From: Mugil cephalus
Lineage: Eukaryota; Chordata; Actinopteri; Mugiliformes; Mugilidae
Length of the DNA stretch: 64,000 bases
NCBI RefSeq assembly: GCF_022458985.1
Contig: NC_061771.1
Location: 25,102,001 to 25,166,000, forward strand
Direction of reading: 5' to 3'
This document shows, piece after piece, positions 62,601 through 64,000 of this stretch. The notes under the pieces are model-generated. The model saw nothing but the letters and a program-made list of their open reading frames with translations. It had not been told where the DNA came from and made no database searches. The first letter of the stretch is position 1. Each line of letters begins with the position of its first letter. The position numbers were made by a program, and so were the translations under genes.

Positions 62601-64000
62601 TGATGTCATGAATACCTGCATCTTGCCTGGAATATTTTTTTTTTTTATCAGAAATGATGGAAAAACTTCAGAATACCTGCAGGTTGCTGTTGCTGATCCT
62701 CTCGTAACGTTTCAGAGCCGGTCGACTGGTAAAGTAGCCGGTCCAGAAATCATGAGCGCTGTCCGCATAGGGGAAGAAATCATCCGTCTTCAAGGCCCTG
62801 AGCGGGAAAACAAAAAAACAACGTGGTTAACGTCAAAGCGCACGAGACGACATTTCCCAGCTCATTTTCCAGCTCATACTACCAGGTGAGGTTTTGTCGG
62901 TGCAGCTCCTGGAGGTAACACGATGGGGTAGAATAGAGCACGTTGACGTTGCTGCCTTTCGCCTGCTGGGCGTTGACGTAGTGGATCAGCTTGTCCAGGT
63001 TTTTGTACCACAGGTTGGCATTCTCATACTGGAAGTCTGAGCCCATGGTCATGATGATGTGATTGGTCTTGTATACCCGAGCCTGAGAGAGGAGGGGTGG
63101 GGGAGGGATTATCAGCCTGTTGGGAGGCTATTTCTGGCTTATCTGTGAATAAATATAAGTGAATAGCTCTGCGTTTGTGTCATACCTGACTGCTGGCGAT
63201 TGCCAGGAAGCGCTGCACCACGTCGTCGACGTTGTAGTCTTCGAGATCGGGGTCGTCTCTGATTGGTGGGTCGTCACAGCTCTGGTCCCAGCAGAAGCCT
63301 TCAGGAGGGTTGTACATGTTGGGAAGGATCCCTGTCGGTGGAAGGAGCATATGTACAAATTAGTGCTGTCAAATGATTAAAAATTTTAATCAGATTAATC
63401 GCGGTTTGATGTGGATTAATTCCGATTAAATATCATTAATTTTTAATCTATATTAATCACTTTTCATTTTGCACACGCAAACAGACTCTTGTCTTGAAAC
63501 AACTTGAAATCACAACTTTTTTTTTCTTTTTTTAAAACAAACATTAATGTGGCCCTGTTCCTCTTCTTTCAGCAGCTATTGAGTCAAGCTAATTTGTTGA
63601 CACTGTCCGAGAGAAGAGCTGACTGTTTCTTACTTAAAATGTTGCCTGCAACTGAGAACAGTCTCTTACAGGAACCGAGACAACATGTGTTTAGCATCTC
63701 CTCTTTGTTGCAACTGATCAATACATTGTGCATCACAACTAATTAACTTGCGCATACTGCCCGAGGTGTTCTGCTGCAGACGGGTTAATTGCATTAAAAT
63801 TTGGATCAGGTTAATCATGATGATGTATTAATCTGTGTTCATTTTGATGGCCCTGATCAAAATAAAAACTGATTTCAGTTACTTTAGGTTACTAAAGTAC
63901 TGTTGTTACCAGTGAAGAGGTCAGCCATCGGGGGTGTGAGGCTGTCAGAGGCTCTCCACAGAAGCTCCTGCTCCTTCGCCATCCTTCTGCGATTTCGGTC
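53902..64000 (-). CDS. man2b1: Lysosomal alpha-mannosidase (GH38), partial: 19 exons, N-terminus beyond window
   Basis: Exons in transcription order: 64000-63910 (cut by the edge), 63331-63186, 63082-62883, 62797-62677, 61717-61639, 61498-61389, 61168-61061, 60016-59900, 58309-58127, 58044-57947, 57842-57722, 57185-57067, 56965-56864, 56757-56670, 56557-56477, 56121-55897, 55368-55219, 55133-55031, 54005-53902. The frame is kept throughout, giving 781 residues of an expected ~1,000. The enzyme hydrolyses alpha-mannose from N-glycan fragments in lysosomes; human loss causes alpha-mannosidosis. Seen: the second part of the GH38 core with HHDAVSGT (zinc-ligand histidine), then the middle and C-terminal beta domains ([28 protein letters not shown], ending [15 protein letters not shown]). 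Several N-glycosylation sequons (NLT, NIS, NLS, NAS, NSS) fit a secretory route. Signal peptide, remaining zinc ligands and nucleophile Asp lie off-window. Confidence 0.95.
54824..54919. mobile_element. Tc1-like element collapsed to its two ends (hairpin)
   Basis: CACTGATCAGGCACAACATT at the left is mirrored by AATGTTTTGCCTGACACTCG at the right, with only about 45 bases between the arms. It lies in the last man2b1 intron. Confidence 0.65.
56238..56412. mobile_element. Tc1-like relic in man2b1 intron
   Basis: It contains GTAACATCCACATGAATGAA and ends GTGGTCGTAATGTTGTGGC followed by TGATCGG. The left end is deleted. Confidence 0.6.
58127..58309 (-). CDS. man2b1: man2b1 exon preceded by an atypical acceptor
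   Basis: 61 codons ([14 protein letters not shown] ... APKSIQNK). The only in-frame acceptor is GCTGAAG|GTG at 58,312-58,310, with a purine-rich tract and no long pyrimidine run. A CTGATAAC branch-like sequence lies about 30 nt upstream. The neighbouring exon 60016-59900 ends phase 0 in VESQ, giving VESQVLPVS. Confidence 0.8.
59591..59620. repeat. Poly-T tract (30 T) in man2b1 intron
   Basis: An uninterrupted homopolymer in the intron between 58,309 and 59,900; this 1.6-kb intron shows no other clear feature. Confidence 0.9.
60156..60607. mobile_element. Full-length non-autonomous Tc1-like element in man2b1 intron
   Basis: It starts AACTGATCAGGCATAACATT and ends AATGTTTTGGCTGATCAGTT, inverted ends. 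The internal blocks match 47,117-47,586 in opposite orientation. The AACTGATCAG ends are better preserved than in other copies. Confidence 0.7.
61389..61498 (-). CDS. man2b1: man2b1 exon with HHDAVSGT zinc-ligand motif
   Basis: 110 nt. It encodes [20 protein letters not shown] then [12 protein letters not shown]. In the bovine enzyme a histidine of this HHD motif is one of the four zinc ligands, so the visible part of the active site is intact. Confidence 0.95.
62072..62175. mobile_element. Truncated Tc1-like end in man2b1 intron
   Basis: ATCAGGCATAACATTATGAC, TTGTGTAGGTCTCCCTTGTG and CTCATCAGAGAATAGACATG in the same order as the full copies; the rest is missing. Confidence 0.6.
62883..63082 (-). 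CDS. man2b1: man2b1 exon with [12 protein letters not shown] motif
   Basis: 200 nt. It encodes [20 protein letters not shown] and [12 protein letters not shown], nearly identical to mammalian lysosomal alpha-mannosidase. The MGSDFQY region lines the active-site pocket in GH38 enzymes. Confidence 0.95.
63910..64000 (-). CDS. man2b1: man2b1 exon truncated by window edge
   Basis: 91 nt encoding [20 protein letters not shown] then [11 protein letters not shown], which matches the segment just after the nucleophile region of mammalian MAN2B1. It continues to the right of the window. Donor CACTG|GTAACA. Confidence 0.93.

Overview
This is a vertebrate nuclear genome window, almost certainly from a teleost fish. 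The evidence is spliced genes with GT-AG introns, microsatellites, and several families of short DNA-transposon relics of the kinds common in fish (Tc1/mariner-like ends, hAT-like ends, LINE tails ending in ATCT repeats). It is not prokaryotic: there are no operons, ribosome binding sites or CRISPR arrays. Most open frames in the window are chance frames in repeats or introns.

Three real protein-coding genes can be rebuilt exon by exon. (1) nacc1 lies on the minus strand, with seven coding exons between 24,487 and 12,759. It encodes a BTB/POZ plus BEN transcriptional regulator of about 609 residues. A CpG-rich region at 33.4-34.9 kb is a plausible promoter and non-coding first exon. (2) trmt1 lies on the plus strand, with fifteen coding exons from 39,692 to 52,071. 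It encodes the tRNA guanine-26 N2-dimethyltransferase, about 656 residues, with a likely mitochondrial leader, a SAM-dependent methyltransferase core and a C-terminal CCCH zinc finger. (3) man2b1 lies on the minus strand, with nineteen coding exons from the right edge (64,000) to 53,902. It encodes lysosomal alpha-mannosidase (GH38); the N-terminal part, including signal peptide and nucleophile, lies outside the window.

Layout: 1-1.4 kb holds transposon relics. 1.4-12.7 kb has no coding exon and is either a very long nacc1 3' UTR or a shorter UTR plus intergenic DNA rich in AC repeats. 12.7-24.5 kb holds the nacc1 coding exons, with an unexplained 108-codon frame for a small single-pass membrane protein in the first coding intron. 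24.5-33.4 kb is repeat-rich nacc1 5' intron. 33.4-38.6 kb is the head-to-head interval between nacc1 and trmt1, with TA and ATCT microsatellites. 38.6-52.3 kb is trmt1. 52.3-53.5 kb is the tail-to-tail interval with man2b1. The linkage of NACC1 and TRMT1, with MAN2B1 in the same region, resembles human 19p13. The three genes share no pathway; they are neighbours by conserved synteny.

The most noteworthy points are the unidentified intronic ORF, the two in-frame trmt1 starts preceded by minimal upstream ORFs, a GC-AG intron in trmt1, a weak acceptor in man2b1, and at least ten relics of one Tc1-like family, one of them collapsed to a near-perfect hairpin. I saw no clear sign of a new multi-gene system.
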